From an uncultured bacterium (GTDB lineage Bacteria; Bacillota; Clostridia; Lachnospirales; Lachnospiraceae), in NCBI GenBank assembly GCA_947651225.1, contig CANSYK010000021.1, forward strand, positions 1 through 49,780: 49,780 nucleotides of DNA. Reading direction: 5' to 3'. Positions 9,360 through 19,174 of the stretch are shown one piece after another (positions within the stretch are counted from its first letter, which is position 1; every line of letters begins with the position of its first letter). The notes beneath the pieces are model-generated. The model was not told the origin of the DNA. It worked only from the letters and a program-made list of their open reading frames with translations, and ran no database searches. Position numbers and translations under genes: made by a program.

Positions 9360-10436
9360 CTATGCGCTTTCATTCATCTTTGCAAGCCTTGCCGCCTGGT
9401 CTGCCGCAATAATATTCTGAATTACCTCTGCCAAATCTCCCTCCAGGATTTCCCCTAAACGGTGACTGGTAAATTTAATACGATGGTCTGTAACACGCCC
9501 CTGTGGAAAATTATAGGTACGGATTTTTTCTGAACGGTCACCCGTCCCCACCTGGCTTTTACGTTCTGCAGCCTGCTCACTGCTTGCCTTTTCCTGCTCC
9601 ATGTCATAAATCCGGGAACGCAGAACTTTCATCGCCTTATCTTTATTTTTCAACTGGGACTTTTCATCCTGGCAGGTAACAACTATACCCGTCGGAATAT
9701 GTGTAATACGCACAGCAGAGTCCGTTGTATTGACACACTGCCCTCCATTGCCAGAAGCACGGTATACATCAATTTTACAGTCATTCGGGTCTACAAACAC
9801 CTCCACATCTTCTACTTCCGGCATAATCGCAACTGTTGCTGTAGAGGTATGAATTCGGCCACCGGATTCCGTTGATGGAATACGCTGTACACGGTGAACC
9901 CCGCTTTCATATTTTAGCTTGGAATAAGCGCCAGAACCAATCACCATAAATACAATTTCCTTAAAACCGCCAATCCCATTTTCATTAGCGCTCATTACTT
10001 CAACTTTCCAACGGTTTGTCTCTGCATACTTTGAATACATACGGAACAAATCTGCCGCAAAAAGGGCAGCCTCATCCCCACCTGCGCCACCACGGATTTC
10101 CACGATAACATTTTTATCATCATTTGCATCTTTTGGAAGCATCAGAATCTTTAATTCCTGCTCACAGTCTTCTACCGTCTGCTTGCAGTCGTTCAACTCT
10201 TCTTTTGCAAGCTCACGCATCTCTTCATCGCTTTCACTTTCCAGAAGCGCTAAACTATCCTCTACCCCTTCTTTTGCCTTTTTATATTCCTGATATTTTT
10301 CTACAATTGGTGTCAGTTCATTCTGCTCTTTCATTAACTGGCGGTATTTTTCCTGATTACCAATTGTATCCGGGTCCGTCAGTTCAATATTCAGTTCTTC
10401 TAAACGTCTCACCAAATCTTCTAATCTGTCAAACAT
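9360..10436 (-). CDS. prfA: Peptide chain release factor 1
   Basis: RF1 ends translation at UAA and UAG. The GGQ peptidyl-hydrolysis loop is in [18 protein letters not shown], and the decoding domain and the C-terminal stretch RVTDHRI are intact. The 358 residues match the family. The ATG at 10436 (MFDRLEDL) after GAAAGGAAAG is preferred over a frame extending 13 codons upstream. It follows prmC, which methylates the GGQ glutamine, by 16 bp, so the target and its modifying enzyme are co-expressed. Confidence 0.96.
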   Translation of the reverse strand: MFDRLEDLVRRLEELNIELTDPDTIGNQEKYRQLMKEQNELTPIVEKYQEYKKAKEGVEDSLALLESESDEEMRELAKEELNDCKQTVEDCEQELKILMLPKDANDDKNVIVEIRGGAGGDEAALFAADLFRMYSKYAETNRWKVEVMSANENGIGGFKEIVFMVIGSGAYSKLKYESGVHRVQRIPSTESGGRIHTSTATVAIMPEVEDVEVFVDPNDCKIDVYRASGNGGQCVNTTDSAVRITHIPTGIVVTCQDEKSQLKNKDKAMKVLRSRIYDMEQEKASSEQAAERKSQVGTGDRSEKIRTYNFPQGRVTDHRIKFTSHRLGEILEGDLAEVIQNIIAADQAARLAKMNESA

Positions 10437-10452
10437 TTTTCTTTCCTTTCTA

Positions 10453-11301
10453 TCAAACACGCTCCAGTCTTCCATATACTACCCTGTCATTTCCGGCATA
10501 GTCCTTTTTACACAAAACATCTGAAAACCCCTCCGCCTGCATAATCTTTATAACATCCTCTGCCTGCTCACAACCAATCTCATAAAAAAGCATTCCTCCT
10601 TCTGACAAATGGTCTTTGCTTTTTTTTGTTATTTCCCAGTAAAAAGAAAGTCCATCCATACCGCCGTTTAATGCTATATGCGGCTCATGCCCCCTGACTT
10701 CTTCAGAAAGCCCTTCTATTACATCACATGGGATATAAGGCGGATTTGACAGAATCACATCATATACCTCTGTCACTTTTTCAAATAAATCACTTTGCAG
10801 AAAAGTAATCTCTGCCTGATGTCTCTCTGCATTTTTTCTGGCTGTTTCCAATGCCTTTTCTGACAAATCAACGGCATGGCATTCCTTTACCTCTCCAAAA
10901 ACAGTAACGGAAACCGCAATACAGCCAGAACCGGTACACAAATCCAGTACTTTTTTCCCTTTCACATACGGAAGCGCCGTTTCAACTAAAGATTCCGTAT
11001 CCTGCCTTGGAACAAGCACATCCTGGTTCACCCAAAAAGGAAGCCCCATAAATTCCTGTACCCCGGTCAGATATTGAAGAGGCATACGCCCCTCCCTCTG
11101 ATGAATCAGTTTTCGATAAACCGCTATTTCTTCTTCCTCTGCCTCTTCCTCACACTTCAGAAAATAATAACTTCGATCCATTCCCGTTACATATTCCAGA
11201 AGAAGCCAGCTATCAATTTCTGCGTCCTGCAGACCAACGTTTTGCAGGATATCTGTTCCCTCCTGCAAAAGCTTTCGATATGTTATATGCTCCATTTCCA
11301 C
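10453..11301 (-). CDS. prmC: Release factor glutamine methyltransferase
   Basis: PrmC uses SAM to methylate the GGQ glutamine of release factors. The N-terminal helical domain recognises the factor; the Rossmann domain has [12 protein letters not shown], and NPPYIP holds the substrate glutamine. It is 282 residues if the GTG at 11301 is used, with AGGA about 8 nt upstream. An ATG two codons later (11295) is the alternative but is less well spaced. It lies directly upstream of prfA and 12 bp after the DUF1385 gene. Confidence 0.94.
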   Translation of the reverse strand: MEMEHITYRKLLQEGTDILQNVGLQDAEIDSWLLLEYVTGMDRSYYFLKCEEEAEEEEIAVYRKLIHQREGRMPLQYLTGVQEFMGLPFWVNQDVLVPRQDTESLVETALPYVKGKKVLDLCTGSGCIAVSVTVFGEVKECHAVDLSEKALETARKNAERHQAEITFLQSDLFEKVTEVYDVILSNPPYIPCDVIEGLSEEVRGHEPHIALNGGMDGLSFYWEITKKSKDHLSEGGMLFYEIGCEQAEDVIKIMQAEGFSDVLCKKDYAGNDRVVYGRLERV

Positions 11302-11313
11302 CTGCTCTTTCCT

Positions 11314-12558
11314 CTATTCAGATGACTTTTCTTTTTTATTCTCTTCCTCTTCTCTATCAAAATAATGATCAAGACCAGACAGGGAATCTTCCTCGCCTTC
11401 TTCATCCTGAGCACGCTGCATCGCTTCCCGTCTTGACTTTCTTTTAGCAGCCTCGTTTGCAACTTTTTCTAACTCCGCTGCCCTCCGCTCCTGTTCCATC
11501 AACTGGCGGGCACGCTCATTGGCACGTTTTGCATTTTCCTCTTCCCGGCGTTTCATTTCTTCCGCAAGCTCTGCCCTCGTCTTTCGTTTACCGGAAGACT
11601 CCTGCTTATTTTTCTCTTTCTCGAACTTCGCTTTGCTCTTGCATCTTCTTTGATACTCTTTCCAGTCAAACACCGCATCTACAGAAGCAATCGCAACCTC
11701 TATCATTTTATTATCCGGCTCTCTTGTTGTCAACATCTGCAAAAGCATTCCTGGTTTGCTTAAAACCTCAACCACCTTGCTGTCGCTATTACCCGCAAAA
11801 TGAATAAATTCATAAGAAATTCCCGCAATTACCGGCACAAGGACAATACGGGACAAAATCCGAAGCCACATATTATCAAAATGTATAAACATAAAGAAAA
11901 TAATACTCAGGAAAATAACGATAAACATAAAACTTGTACCGCAGCGGCGATGATGCCTTGACTGTCTCTTTACATTTTCTACATTCAAATCCAGGCCATT
12001 TTCAATACAATTAATCGTTTTATGCTCCGCTCCATGATACATAAATGTCCTTCGTATATCGTTCATCAGTGAAATTGCAAGGACATATCCCACAAACAGA
12101 ACAATACGGATTCCACCCTCAATCGCTGCCAGAGCGGTACGGGATTCGATTTTACTGCTTAAAAGCTGTGACAGGAAATACGGAAGAATTACAAATGCAA
12201 GCATCGCAATCACAACAGAAAGCACAATGGTAATTCCCATCTCCACACTTTCCTTCCAGCTCTTTTCCTCCCCATCTGTCTCATTTTTCTTTTCCTGCGC
12301 TTTTTCTTCCTCTTCCTCGTAAAAACTTGCGGAATAAGTCATTGTCCGCATACCAATAACCAGTGATTCAAAAAAAGCAACCACACCACGGATTATTGGA
12401 AGGCGGAAGAAAAGAGAACGCTCTGTTAAACTTTTACATTTTCCCTTTGTAACCGCAACCTCTCCATCGGGCTTTCGTACTGCAACGGCATAATCTGATT
12501 TGTTTTTCATCATAACGCCTTCTAACACAGCCTGGCCACCAATTCCTGACGATTTCAT
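11314..12558 (-). CDS. DUF1385 (YqhQ-like) membrane protein with long charged tail
   Basis: The N-terminus SGIGGQAVLEGVMMK is the DUF1385 signature. Four or more membrane segments lie between residues 75 and 270, and HHRRCGTSFMF and AEHKTINC are conserved family stretches. The last 110 residues form a highly charged Lys/Glu/Arg-rich helix, unusually long compared with the core family. The function of DUF1385 is unknown, but the gene is commonly placed between rpmE and prmC in clostridia, as here. The ATG at 12558 after GGAGG is preferred over a frame starting at 12603. Confidence 0.9.
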   Translation of the reverse strand: MKSSGIGGQAVLEGVMMKNKSDYAVAVRKPDGEVAVTKGKCKSLTERSLFFRLPIIRGVVAFFESLVIGMRTMTYSASFYEEEEEKAQEKKNETDGEEKSWKESVEMGITIVLSVVIAMLAFVILPYFLSQLLSSKIESRTALAAIEGGIRIVLFVGYVLAISLMNDIRRTFMYHGAEHKTINCIENGLDLNVENVKRQSRHHRRCGTSFMFIVIFLSIIFFMFIHFDNMWLRILSRIVLVPVIAGISYEFIHFAGNSDSKVVEVLSKPGMLLQMLTTREPDNKMIEVAIASVDAVFDWKEYQRRCKSKAKFEKEKNKQESSGKRKTRAELAEEMKRREEENAKRANERARQLMEQERRAAELEKVANEAAKRKSRREAMQRAQDEEGEEDSLSGLDHYFDREEEENKKEKSSE

Positions 12559-12622
12559 ACTTCTATCTTTTCCTCCATTGTATTTATGAACACTAAAATA
12601 CACAATTCCTATAGACGCAAAT

Positions 12623-12658
12623 GGTCACAGTATCCGGACATATCCGGTCACTGTGACC
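12623..12658. terminator. Long hairpin downstream of rpmE
   Basis: GGTCACAGT and ACTGTGACC form a perfect 9-bp stem enclosing a second inverted pair of CCGG motifs. It lies between rpmE and the DUF1385 gene. There is no strong U-tract, so it may be a partial terminator or an mRNA-stabilising structure. Confidence 0.5.
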
Positions 12659-12692
12659 ATATATAAGGCCAGCAAGCTGACCAGCTATATCG

Positions 12693-12899
12693 CTAATTAG
12701 ACTGAATGCCGTATCTGCGGTTAAATTTATCAATTGCACCGCGGGCCTTGACAGCTTTCTGCTGACCAGTATAGAACGAATGGCACTTTGAACAGATTTC
12801 CACATGAATCTCCTCTTTTGTAGAGCCTGTTACAAATTCGTTTCCACAGTTGCATACAACCTTTGCCTGATAATAATTAGGATGAATACCCTCTTTCAT
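12693..12899 (-). CDS. rpmE: 50S ribosomal protein L31
   Basis: The 68-residue protein starts MKEGIHPNY and has the zinc-binding pattern with two cysteine pairs (CNCG and CSKC), so it is the zinc-containing form of L31. The C-terminal [12 protein letters not shown] is the family end. An ATG at 12899 follows GGAGG. It sits after rho, the classical rho-rpmE order. Confidence 0.95.
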   Translation of the reverse strand: MKEGIHPNYYQAKVVCNCGNEFVTGSTKEEIHVEICSKCHSFYTGQQKAVKARGAIDKFNRRYGIQSN

Positions 12900-13040
12900 A
12901 ATTTACCTCCATTCTGCCATCCCAAAGCTTACCTGGACTCCTGCGTTCCAGATATCTCCAAGACCGTAAATCCATATACGAAAAAGAACCTGTCTTTTCG
13001 ATTACTAAATTAAGGAACTACCTACAGTCCCCAAGACAAC
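12900..13040 (-). promoter_or_regulatory. Long 5' leader of rpmE, candidate L31 autoregulatory leader
   Basis: The promoter at 13047-13075 places the start near 13040, leaving about 140 nt of leader with G-rich, potentially paired segments (GTCTTGGGGAC, CTTGGAGATATCTGG) before the ribosome-binding site. L31 leaders with protein-binding motifs are known in Firmicutes. I did not fold it, so the call is a candidate. Confidence 0.35.
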
Positions 13041-13046
13041 TACCTT

Positions 13047-13075
13047 AGTATAGCATAGCGAAATTATGATTGCAA
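13047..13075 (-). promoter_or_regulatory. Promoter of rpmE
   Basis: On the minus strand TTGCAA (13075-13070) and TATACT (13052-13047) have an exact 17-base spacer, just after the rho stop codon. Confidence 0.6.
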
Positions 13076-13082
13076 CTATTTT

Positions 13083-14738
13083 TTAAACGATTTTCACTTT
13101 CTTAACAAGCTGAATAAATTCATGATTGTTTTTGGTTTTGCGGAACATATCAATAATCCTCTCTACCGCCTCATCTGACCTGGAACCGCTAAAGGCTTTT
13201 CTCATCAGGAAAGTTGCTTCAATTTCTTCCTGTGTCAAAAGCAAATCCTCTCTTCTGGTACTGGATTTTTGCAAGTCAATCGCCGGAAATACCCTCTTTT
13301 CTGACAGAGAACGGTCTAACACAAGCTCCATATTTCCAGTTCCTTTAAATTCCTCAAATACCACGTCATCCATTTTACTTCCTGTATCCACAAGCGCTGT
13401 TGCAAGAATCGTTAAATTGCCTCTCTCCCTCATATTTCTTGCTGCTCCAAAAAATCGTTTTGGCATATGAAGCGCCGCCGGATCCAGACCACCGGACAAT
13501 GTACGGCCGCTTGGCACAACAGTCAGATTATAGGCTCTTGCCAAGCGGGTAATACTGTCTAAAAGAATCATTACCTCTTCCCCATGCTCAACCAAACGTT
13601 TTGCGCGCTCAATTACCATCTCCGATACCCGTTTATGGTTTTCCGGAAGTTCATCAAAAGTTGAATAAATCACTTCAACATTGTGTCCCATAATAGACTC
13701 TTTAATATCTGTCACTTCCTCTGGGCGCTCATCAATCAATAGCACAATGATATGCATCTTTGGATGATTTGTCTTAACTGCCTTTGCCACCTGCTTTAAC
13801 AGCGTAGTCTTTCCTGTCTTTGGCTGTGAAACAATCATACCGCGCTGTCCTTTTCCAATCGGAGAAATCAAGTCCATCATCCGCATGGAAATACCGCTCC
13901 CTGGCGTCTCAAGGCGAATTCTTTCATCTGGAAATACTGGTGTAAGCTGCTCAAATTTAGGACGGCGCAACACCTGTTCCAACGAATATCCATTTACTGT
14001 TTTAATATATAAAAGGGCGCCAAACTTTTCATTCTGATTGCGTACTCTGATATTTCCTTCCAAAATATCACCAGTACGAAGATGGTATTTCCGAATCAGA
14101 GCAGGAGACACATACACATCCTCTTCTCCTGGAAGATAGTTGTCGCATCGGATAAATCCATATCCTTCTGACAAAACTTCCAAAATTCCATTTCGTACCT
14201 CACCGCTGTCAAGCTGTTCCATCTCTGTCGGTGTATATTTTTGCTGCCGTTCTGTAACAACTTCTTCTGTCCGCTTTCCTTCTTTTTTATTGTTATTATT
14301 GTTGTTATTGCTATTGTTATTGCTGTTATCCTTCCGCTGCTGCTTGTCATTGTAGCGGGTCATTGCCTTCTTATTGTAAGCATTTCGTTTATTGTTATCT
14401 TCTTCCTTACTGTTATGTTCTGTAGAAGAATTCTTTTCAGTCCGCTTTTTCTCTGTCCGCTCTGTGGAAGCTTCTTTCTTTTCTGCAGGAACTTCCTTTT
14501 TTTCTGCCTGCTCTGTTGTAGTTTCCTTCTTTTCTGCTTTCTCTTTTTTCTTACTTTTTGTACCTGCTTTCTGAGTCACTGTTTTCTCCCCAGATACCTT
14601 AACAGTATTCTCTTCCTTCTGCTTTTCCTTCAACAAATCCAAAAGTTCCTGCTTCCGGTATGATGTAACGCCTTTTACCCCCATTTTTTTTGCTATTAAA
14701 CGCAAATCAACTAATGATAATCCTTCTAAATCTTCCAT
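13083..14738 (-). CDS. rho: Transcription termination factor Rho with long disordered Asn/Lys/Glu-rich insert
   Basis: Rho is a hexameric RNA helicase that ends transcription. Residues 1-37 are the Rho N-terminal helical domain, 175-250 the cold-shock-like RNA-binding domain (EGYGFIR), and the rest the ATPase with Walker A QPKTGKTT, Walker [12 protein letters not shown] and the Q-loop region around SGGLDPAAL. Between them residues about 40-170 are low complexity: repeated EKKE blocks, then a run almost entirely of asparagine at 138-150. The total of 551 residues is well above the roughly 420 of E. coli Rho. Similar disordered inserts in Clostridium botulinum and Bacteroides Rho drive prion-like or phase-separating behaviour. 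Confidence 0.96.
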   Translation of the reverse strand: MEDLEGLSLVDLRLIAKKMGVKGVTSYRKQELLDLLKEKQKEENTVKVSGEKTVTQKAGTKSKKKEKAEKKETTTEQAEKKEVPAEKKEASTERTEKKRTEKNSSTEHNSKEEDNNKRNAYNKKAMTRYNDKQQRKDNSNNNSNNNNNNNKKEGKRTEEVVTERQQKYTPTEMEQLDSGEVRNGILEVLSEGYGFIRCDNYLPGEEDVYVSPALIRKYHLRTGDILEGNIRVRNQNEKFGALLYIKTVNGYSLEQVLRRPKFEQLTPVFPDERIRLETPGSGISMRMMDLISPIGKGQRGMIVSQPKTGKTTLLKQVAKAVKTNHPKMHIIVLLIDERPEEVTDIKESIMGHNVEVIYSTFDELPENHKRVSEMVIERAKRLVEHGEEVMILLDSITRLARAYNLTVVPSGRTLSGGLDPAALHMPKRFFGAARNMRERGNLTILATALVDTGSKMDDVVFEEFKGTGNMELVLDRSLSEKRVFPAIDLQKSSTRREDLLLTQEEIEATFLMRKAFSGSRSDEAVERIIDMFRKTKNNHEFIQLVKKVKIV

Positions 14739-15053
14739 TCTTTTCCTCCATATTTCTTTTGAAGACTATTTTGCCATAAGTATAAGCCATGTTCTTTCCT
14801 TACCGTAGTATCCGAGTTTAGAGTGTGTCTGAAAATTCATTCTAACATTAAATTTGTGAAAATACAGCGAATATACTGTGAAAGACCTGCGACAACACTG
14901 TGCTGTTGCACAACGCATGAATCCCGTAACTGCCGGGCTGCAAAATCATTACGACATAAATTTAGTGCTGTATCCAGTCAGAAACATAACTTAAATTCCT
15001 AACAGGATACAAGACTAGTATACAGAAGTTTTTAGAATCTGTAAAGTAAAATC
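14739..15053. other. Divergent intergenic region between rho and the malic enzyme gene
   Basis: Rho (minus) and the malic enzyme gene (plus) diverge from this region of about 400 bp. It holds a degenerate palindromic element (14817-14990) and the malic enzyme promoter. A TATACT-like box about 40 nt upstream of rho could be its -10, but no convincing -35 is visible. No gene is seen. Confidence 0.5.
14817..14990. repeat. Degenerate member of the GCGTGTTTGAAA palindromic element family
   Basis: The left end (TTTAGAGTGTGTCTG, then AAAATTCATTC) closely matches the reverse complement of the right end of the element at 28744-28909. The right end (TTTAGTGC...GTCAGAAACATAAC) is a decayed inverse of it. 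The inside differs and includes a small hairpin CAACA...TGTTG. It is probably an old insertion of the same mobile or MITE-like family. Confidence 0.45.
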
Positions 15054-15082
15054 TTGTATGAAAATATAAACTATGCTATGAT
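15054..15082 (+). promoter_or_regulatory. Promoter of the malic enzyme gene
   Basis: TTGTAT (15054-15059) and TATGAT (15077-15082) are 17 bases apart, 60 nt upstream of the start codon. Confidence 0.6.
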
Positions 15083-15141
15083 TGTATTGCTGTTCACAGC
15101 AAAAAACAGAATAATCATGTTAAAGAAATGGGGAATTTTTA

Positions 15142-16293
15142 ATGAATACAAGTGAAAAAGCGCTTATGCTTCATAAAGAATGGAATGGAAAAATCAACAC
15201 AACACCAAAATGCCATGTAAACTCCCGCAAAGACCTGGCAATCGCCTATACGCCAGGTGTGGCAGAACCATGTAAGGTAATCGCACAAAACAAACAGGAA
15301 GTATACAATTACACAATAAAAGCAAATACAGTTGCTGTTGTATCTGACGGCAGCGCTGTGCTGGGCCTTGGCAATATTGGACCAGAGGCCGCAATGCCTG
15401 TGATGGAAGGAAAGGCTGTTCTTTTTAAAGAATTCGGCAATGTCAATGCGTTTCCAATCTGCTTAGATACCCAGGATACCGAAGAAATCATTAAAACAGT
15501 AATCAATATTGCACCTGCTTTTGGCGGAATTAACTTAGAAGACATCTCTGCCCCACGCTGTTTTGAAATCGAGGAGCGGCTCAAAAAAACACTGTCTATC
15601 CCTGTATTCCATGATGACCAGCATGGTACGGCAATCGTCGTCCTTGCCGGAATCATTAATGCGTTAAAAGTTGTGCAGAAAAAGAAAGAAGACTGCTCTA
15701 TTGTTGTAAATGGCGCTGGCTCTGCCGGAGTGGCAATCACAAAACTGCTGCTTCGTTATGGTTTTAAAAATATTGTAATGTGTGACAAATCTGGTATCCT
15801 TTCAAAAACTTCCGCTGACTTAAACTGGATGCAGAAAGAGATGATGGAAGTTACCAATCTCTCTCAAAAAACAGGAACACTTGCAGATGCGTTAAACGGC
15901 GCAGACATTTTTGTAGGCGTTTCCGCACCAGGTATCGTTTCGGAAGAAATGGTTGCTTCCATGAACCATGACGCCATTTTATTTGCCATGGCAAACCCGG
16001 TTCCTGAAATCATGCCGGACCTTGCCAAAAAAGCAGGCGCAAAAGTTGTCGGAACCGGCCGATCTGATTTTCCAAACCAGGTAAACAATGTTGTCGCTTT
16101 CCCTGGCATATTCAAGGGCGCATTAGAAGGCCATGCCTCACAGATTACTGAAGAAATGAAACTGGCAGCCGCTGCCGCAATTGCCGGACTGGTAAAGGAA
16201 GAATCGCTAAATGAGGACAATATTATGCCAGAAGCATTTGATCCTAGAGTAGCCGAGGTGGTAGCAAATGCAGTCAAAGAACATATTAAATAG
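15142..16293 (+). CDS. NAD(P)-dependent malic enzyme
   Basis: It oxidatively decarboxylates malate to pyruvate. The short prokaryotic form (383 residues) is complete: the N-terminal malic domain has AYTPGVAEPC and the metal-binding FHDDQHGTA, and the Rossmann domain has VNGAGSAGVAI. The start follows GGGGAA at a somewhat long distance. Its end overlaps the radical SAM gene by 26 bp, suggesting coupled expression. The cofactor cannot be told from sequence alone. Confidence 0.93.
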   Translation: MNTSEKALMLHKEWNGKINTTPKCHVNSRKDLAIAYTPGVAEPCKVIAQNKQEVYNYTIKANTVAVVSDGSAVLGLGNIGPEAAMPVMEGKAVLFKEFGNVNAFPICLDTQDTEEIIKTVINIAPAFGGINLEDISAPRCFEIEERLKKTLSIPVFHDDQHGTAIVVLAGIINALKVVQKKKEDCSIVVNGAGSAGVAITKLLLRYGFKNIVMCDKSGILSKTSADLNWMQKEMMEVTNLSQKTGTLADALNGADIFVGVSAPGIVSEEMVASMNHDAILFAMANPVPEIMPDLAKKAGAKVVGTGRSDFPNQVNNVVAFPGIFKGALEGHASQITEEMKLAAAAAIAGLVKEESLNEDNIMPEAFDPRVAEVVANAVKEHIK

Positions 16294-17227
16294 AAAGAAA
16301 CGGACACGCTGGGGAGAAAAACCTTACTATTCCTTAGACTATTATTTAAAAGAGCAATTTGGACAAAAGGTATATAAGGTGACTCTGGACGCTGGTATGT
16401 CCTGTCCGAACCGGGACGGCACCCTTGATACACGAGGGTGCATTTTCTGCAGTAATGGTGGTTCCGGCGAATTTGCCATTCCTTATGCCGGGGAAGAATC
16501 CATTGCCATGCAGATAGAAAAAGCAATTGCTTTTCTAAATTCCCGGCAGAAATATACGGGAAAAGCCTATATTGCCTATCTCCAATCTTTTTCAAACACC
16601 TATGCACCCATAGAAAAATTGCAAAGAATTTACCATGAGATATTAAAACACCCCAAAATTGCAGGCCTTTCAATTGGGACACGCCCAGATTGTTTTTCAA
16701 AGGAAATCTATGATTTACTGAAAGAATGCAATCAGAAAAAGCCAGTCTGGATTGAACTTGGCCTGCAGACAATCCATGAAAAAACCGCAGAATTTATCCG
16801 CCGTGGTTATTCTCTTTCCGTATTTGAAGAATGCATCAGAAATCTAAAAAAACGCAAAATTTCTGTTATTGTCCATATTATCCTGGGACTTCCGGGAGAA
16901 TCAGAACAGGATATTTTACAGAGCGTTGATTACTTAAACAGGCAGAATATTGATGGTATCAAATTTCAGCTCCTGCATATTTTAAAAGGCACTGACCTTG
17001 CAAAAATGCTTCCAGAGCTAACTCTTTACACACAAGATGAATACATTTCCCTGCTTTTAAAATGCATTACCAGGCTTTCTCCTGATATTGTGATTCATCG
17101 AATGACAGGAGATGGTTCCAAAGAACTTTTATTAGCCCCCGATTGGAGCCAAAATAAACGGAGCGTGCTAAACCAGATTGCCCATACTATGAAGGAACAA
17201 AATATTTATCAGGGAAAAGATTTGTAA
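16268..17227 (+). CDS. TIGR01212-type radical SAM protein (YhcC-like)
   Basis: Three cysteines at residues 46, 58 and 61 in CPNRDG...GCIFC form the unusual wide-spaced cluster motif of the YhcC/TIGR01212 subfamily, which binds a 4Fe-4S cluster and cleaves SAM. The GTRPDC and GLPGE motifs of the radical SAM barrel follow. It has 319 residues. The substrate of this subfamily is not established. The start lies within the end of the malic enzyme gene. Confidence 0.88.
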   Translation: MQSKNILNRKKRTRWGEKPYYSLDYYLKEQFGQKVYKVTLDAGMSCPNRDGTLDTRGCIFCSNGGSGEFAIPYAGEESIAMQIEKAIAFLNSRQKYTGKAYIAYLQSFSNTYAPIEKLQRIYHEILKHPKIAGLSIGTRPDCFSKEIYDLLKECNQKKPVWIELGLQTIHEKTAEFIRRGYSLSVFEECIRNLKKRKISVIVHIILGLPGESEQDILQSVDYLNRQNIDGIKFQLLHILKGTDLAKMLPELTLYTQDEYISLLLKCITRLSPDIVIHRMTGDGSKELLLAPDWSQNKRSVLNQIAHTMKEQNIYQGKDL

Positions 17228-17280
17228 TTCTTCTAATGCATGAAAGAACTATTCTAAAAAGAACAAAAAAGCATATAAAA

Positions 17281-17298
17281 CCAGCCGTGAATAGTAAC
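17281..17298 (+). repeat. Half-copy of the GTTACTATTCACGG mini-element
   Basis: These 18 bases (ending GCCGTGAATAGTAAC) equal the right terminal inverted repeat of the complete element at 46802-46857. The left half is not visible, so this is a solo end. Confidence 0.6.
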
Positions 17299-17339
17299 CA
17301 CAAAGTTATGTCAGATCTTATAGAAAGGAGGCTGCCTGC

Positions 17340-17888
17340 ATGCGGGCTGTGGGCAGGAAAGCTATGACAACAAATTCTATGAAGCTTTATAAATTAATTA
17401 TTTTATATTTCCTGCACAAAGCAAAACAGGAAATCACAAATGCTACTTTGTCTGACTTTATTTTGCAATATGGTTATACTAACTATTTTTCTATTCAGGA
17501 AACACTGGCAGCACTGACCGAAGACAATATGATCTACACCAGCCATACCCACGCTGCCTCCTATTACACTATTGCAGAAAAAGGGCTGGAAACACTTCAG
17601 TTCTTTTCCTATCAGCTTCCCAAAGATACCATGCGGCAAATTGATGATTACCTGGCAGAAAATAAAATACAGATTACCAACACCGCATCCATCCGTACAG
17701 ACTATACAAAAACTCCTTCCAATGAATATCTTGTACGCTGTACAGTATTAGAACATGGTGATACCATGGCAGAAATTGCCATCACTCTTCCTACGGAAGA
17801 GATGGCAATTTCTGCTTGCGACCGATTTAAAAAGAAAAACAGTGATATATACCGCTATCTCTTTAAATCACTCACTATGGATCATTAG
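17340..17888 (+). CDS. DUF4364 family protein
   Basis: The 182-residue protein begins with a winged-helix-like half (LIILYFLHKAKQEITNATLSDFILQ; TLAALTEDNMIYT) and ends with a mixed domain, the DUF4364 pattern common in Lachnospiraceae. It looks like a cytoplasmic DNA-binding or adaptor protein; no function is established. The ATG follows GGAGG with a 7-nt gap. It is 112 bp after the radical SAM gene, separated by a repeat fragment. Confidence 0.8.
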   Translation: MRAVGRKAMTTNSMKLYKLIILYFLHKAKQEITNATLSDFILQYGYTNYFSIQETLAALTEDNMIYTSHTHAASYYTIAEKGLETLQFFSYQLPKDTMRQIDDYLAENKIQITNTASIRTDYTKTPSNEYLVRCTVLEHGDTMAEIAITLPTEEMAISACDRFKKKNSDIYRYLFKSLTMDH

Positions 17889-17925
17889 TTTGACCAACTT
17901 GGTCATTTCATTTATTTACAGCTCC

Positions 17926-19149
17926 TTAACGGAATACCACTTTAATAAACTTCTTTTTTCCACGCTTAATGACGATTCCATCCTCACCGATGGAATCTTT
18001 TTCAATAACAGCTTTTGCATCAGTTACTTTCTCACCATCAATTGCCACTCCACCCTGTTCCACATTACGGCGTGCATCTCCGTTAGAAGACGCAAGCCCT
18101 GCTTTTACAAGAAGACGGAGAATTCCAATAGTTCCCTCTTCAAAATCTTCCTCTGTCAGCACTGCTTCCGGCATTTCTGCAGCATTTCCACTGGAAAAGA
18201 GCGCCCTTGCACCTTCCTGTGCCTTATTTGCTTCCTCCTCGCCATGTACCAGTTTCGTCAACTCAAAAGCAAGGATTTCCTTCGCCTTATTTAACTGACT
18301 GCCCTCCCAATCTTTCATTTCATCAATCTGCTCTAACGGAAGGAATGTCAGCATCCGCAGGCACTTTAATGCGTCGGCATCCGCAACATTTCTCCAATAC
18401 TGGTAAAAATCAAATGGACTGGTCTTATTTGGGTCCAACCACACAGCACCTGCCTGTGTTTTCCCCATTTTCTTCCCTTCCGAATTTAACAAAAGATTAA
18501 TCGTCATCGCATAGGCATCTTTTCCGAGCTTACTGTGAATCAGTCTGGTTCCCCCTAACATATTGCTCCACTGGTCATCGCCTCCGAACTGCATATTACA
18601 GCCATATTTCTGGAATAATACATAAAAGTCATAACTTTGCATAATCATATAATTAAACTCTAAAAAACTCAGCCCCTTTTCCATACGCTGTTTATAACAC
18701 TCTGCATTTAACATTCTGTTCACGGAAAAATATGCACCAATTCGACGAAGTACATCAACATAATTCAAATCCATCAACCAGTCTGCATTGTTGACGAGCA
18801 GTGCCTTATCATCAGAAAAATCAATAAACCGGCTCATCTGCTTTTTAAAACATTCTGCATTGTGATCAATCATCTCCTGCGTCATCATTTGCCGCATGTC
18901 AGTACGCCCAGATGGATCACCTACCATTGCTGTCCCGCCGCCAATTAACGCAATCGGCTTATTTCCTGCCATCTGAAGCCTTTTCATCAGGCAAAGAGCC
19001 ATAAAATGCCCTACATGAAGGCTGTCCGCAGTCGGGTCAAAGCCAATATAGAAAACTGCTTTCCCTTCATTAATCAATTTCTTAATCTCTTCCTCATCTG
19101 TCACCTGAGCAATCAACCCACGCACTACCAATTCATCATAGACTGTCAT
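17926..19149 (-). CDS. tyrS: Tyrosyl-tRNA synthetase
   Basis: A class I synthetase of 407 residues. The HIGH motif appears as HVGH (in DSLHVGHFM) and the KMSKS motif as KMGKT. The tyrosine-binding GGDDQW stretch is present, and the C-terminal S4 RNA-binding domain is complete. It is preceded by a T-box leader with a tyrosine specifier, so expression rises when uncharged tRNA-Tyr accumulates. Confidence 0.96.
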   Translation of the reverse strand: MTVYDELVVRGLIAQVTDEEEIKKLINEGKAVFYIGFDPTADSLHVGHFMALCLMKRLQMAGNKPIALIGGGTAMVGDPSGRTDMRQMMTQEMIDHNAECFKKQMSRFIDFSDDKALLVNNADWLMDLNYVDVLRRIGAYFSVNRMLNAECYKQRMEKGLSFLEFNYMIMQSYDFYVLFQKYGCNMQFGGDDQWSNMLGGTRLIHSKLGKDAYAMTINLLLNSEGKKMGKTQAGAVWLDPNKTSPFDFYQYWRNVADADALKCLRMLTFLPLEQIDEMKDWEGSQLNKAKEILAFELTKLVHGEEEANKAQEGARALFSSGNAAEMPEAVLTEEDFEEGTIGILRLLVKAGLASSNGDARRNVEQGGVAIDGEKVTDAKAVIEKDSIGEDGIVIKRGKKKFIKVVFR

Positions 19150-19174
19150 TTTCTACCTCCAATTTTCTCAAAAA

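Noticed and set aside
14241-14663. Long plus-strand frame rich in Leu/Val/Phe opposite rho
   Set aside because: It is the complement of the Lys/Glu/Asn-rich rho insert; the composition explains the open frame and there is no ribosome-binding site.
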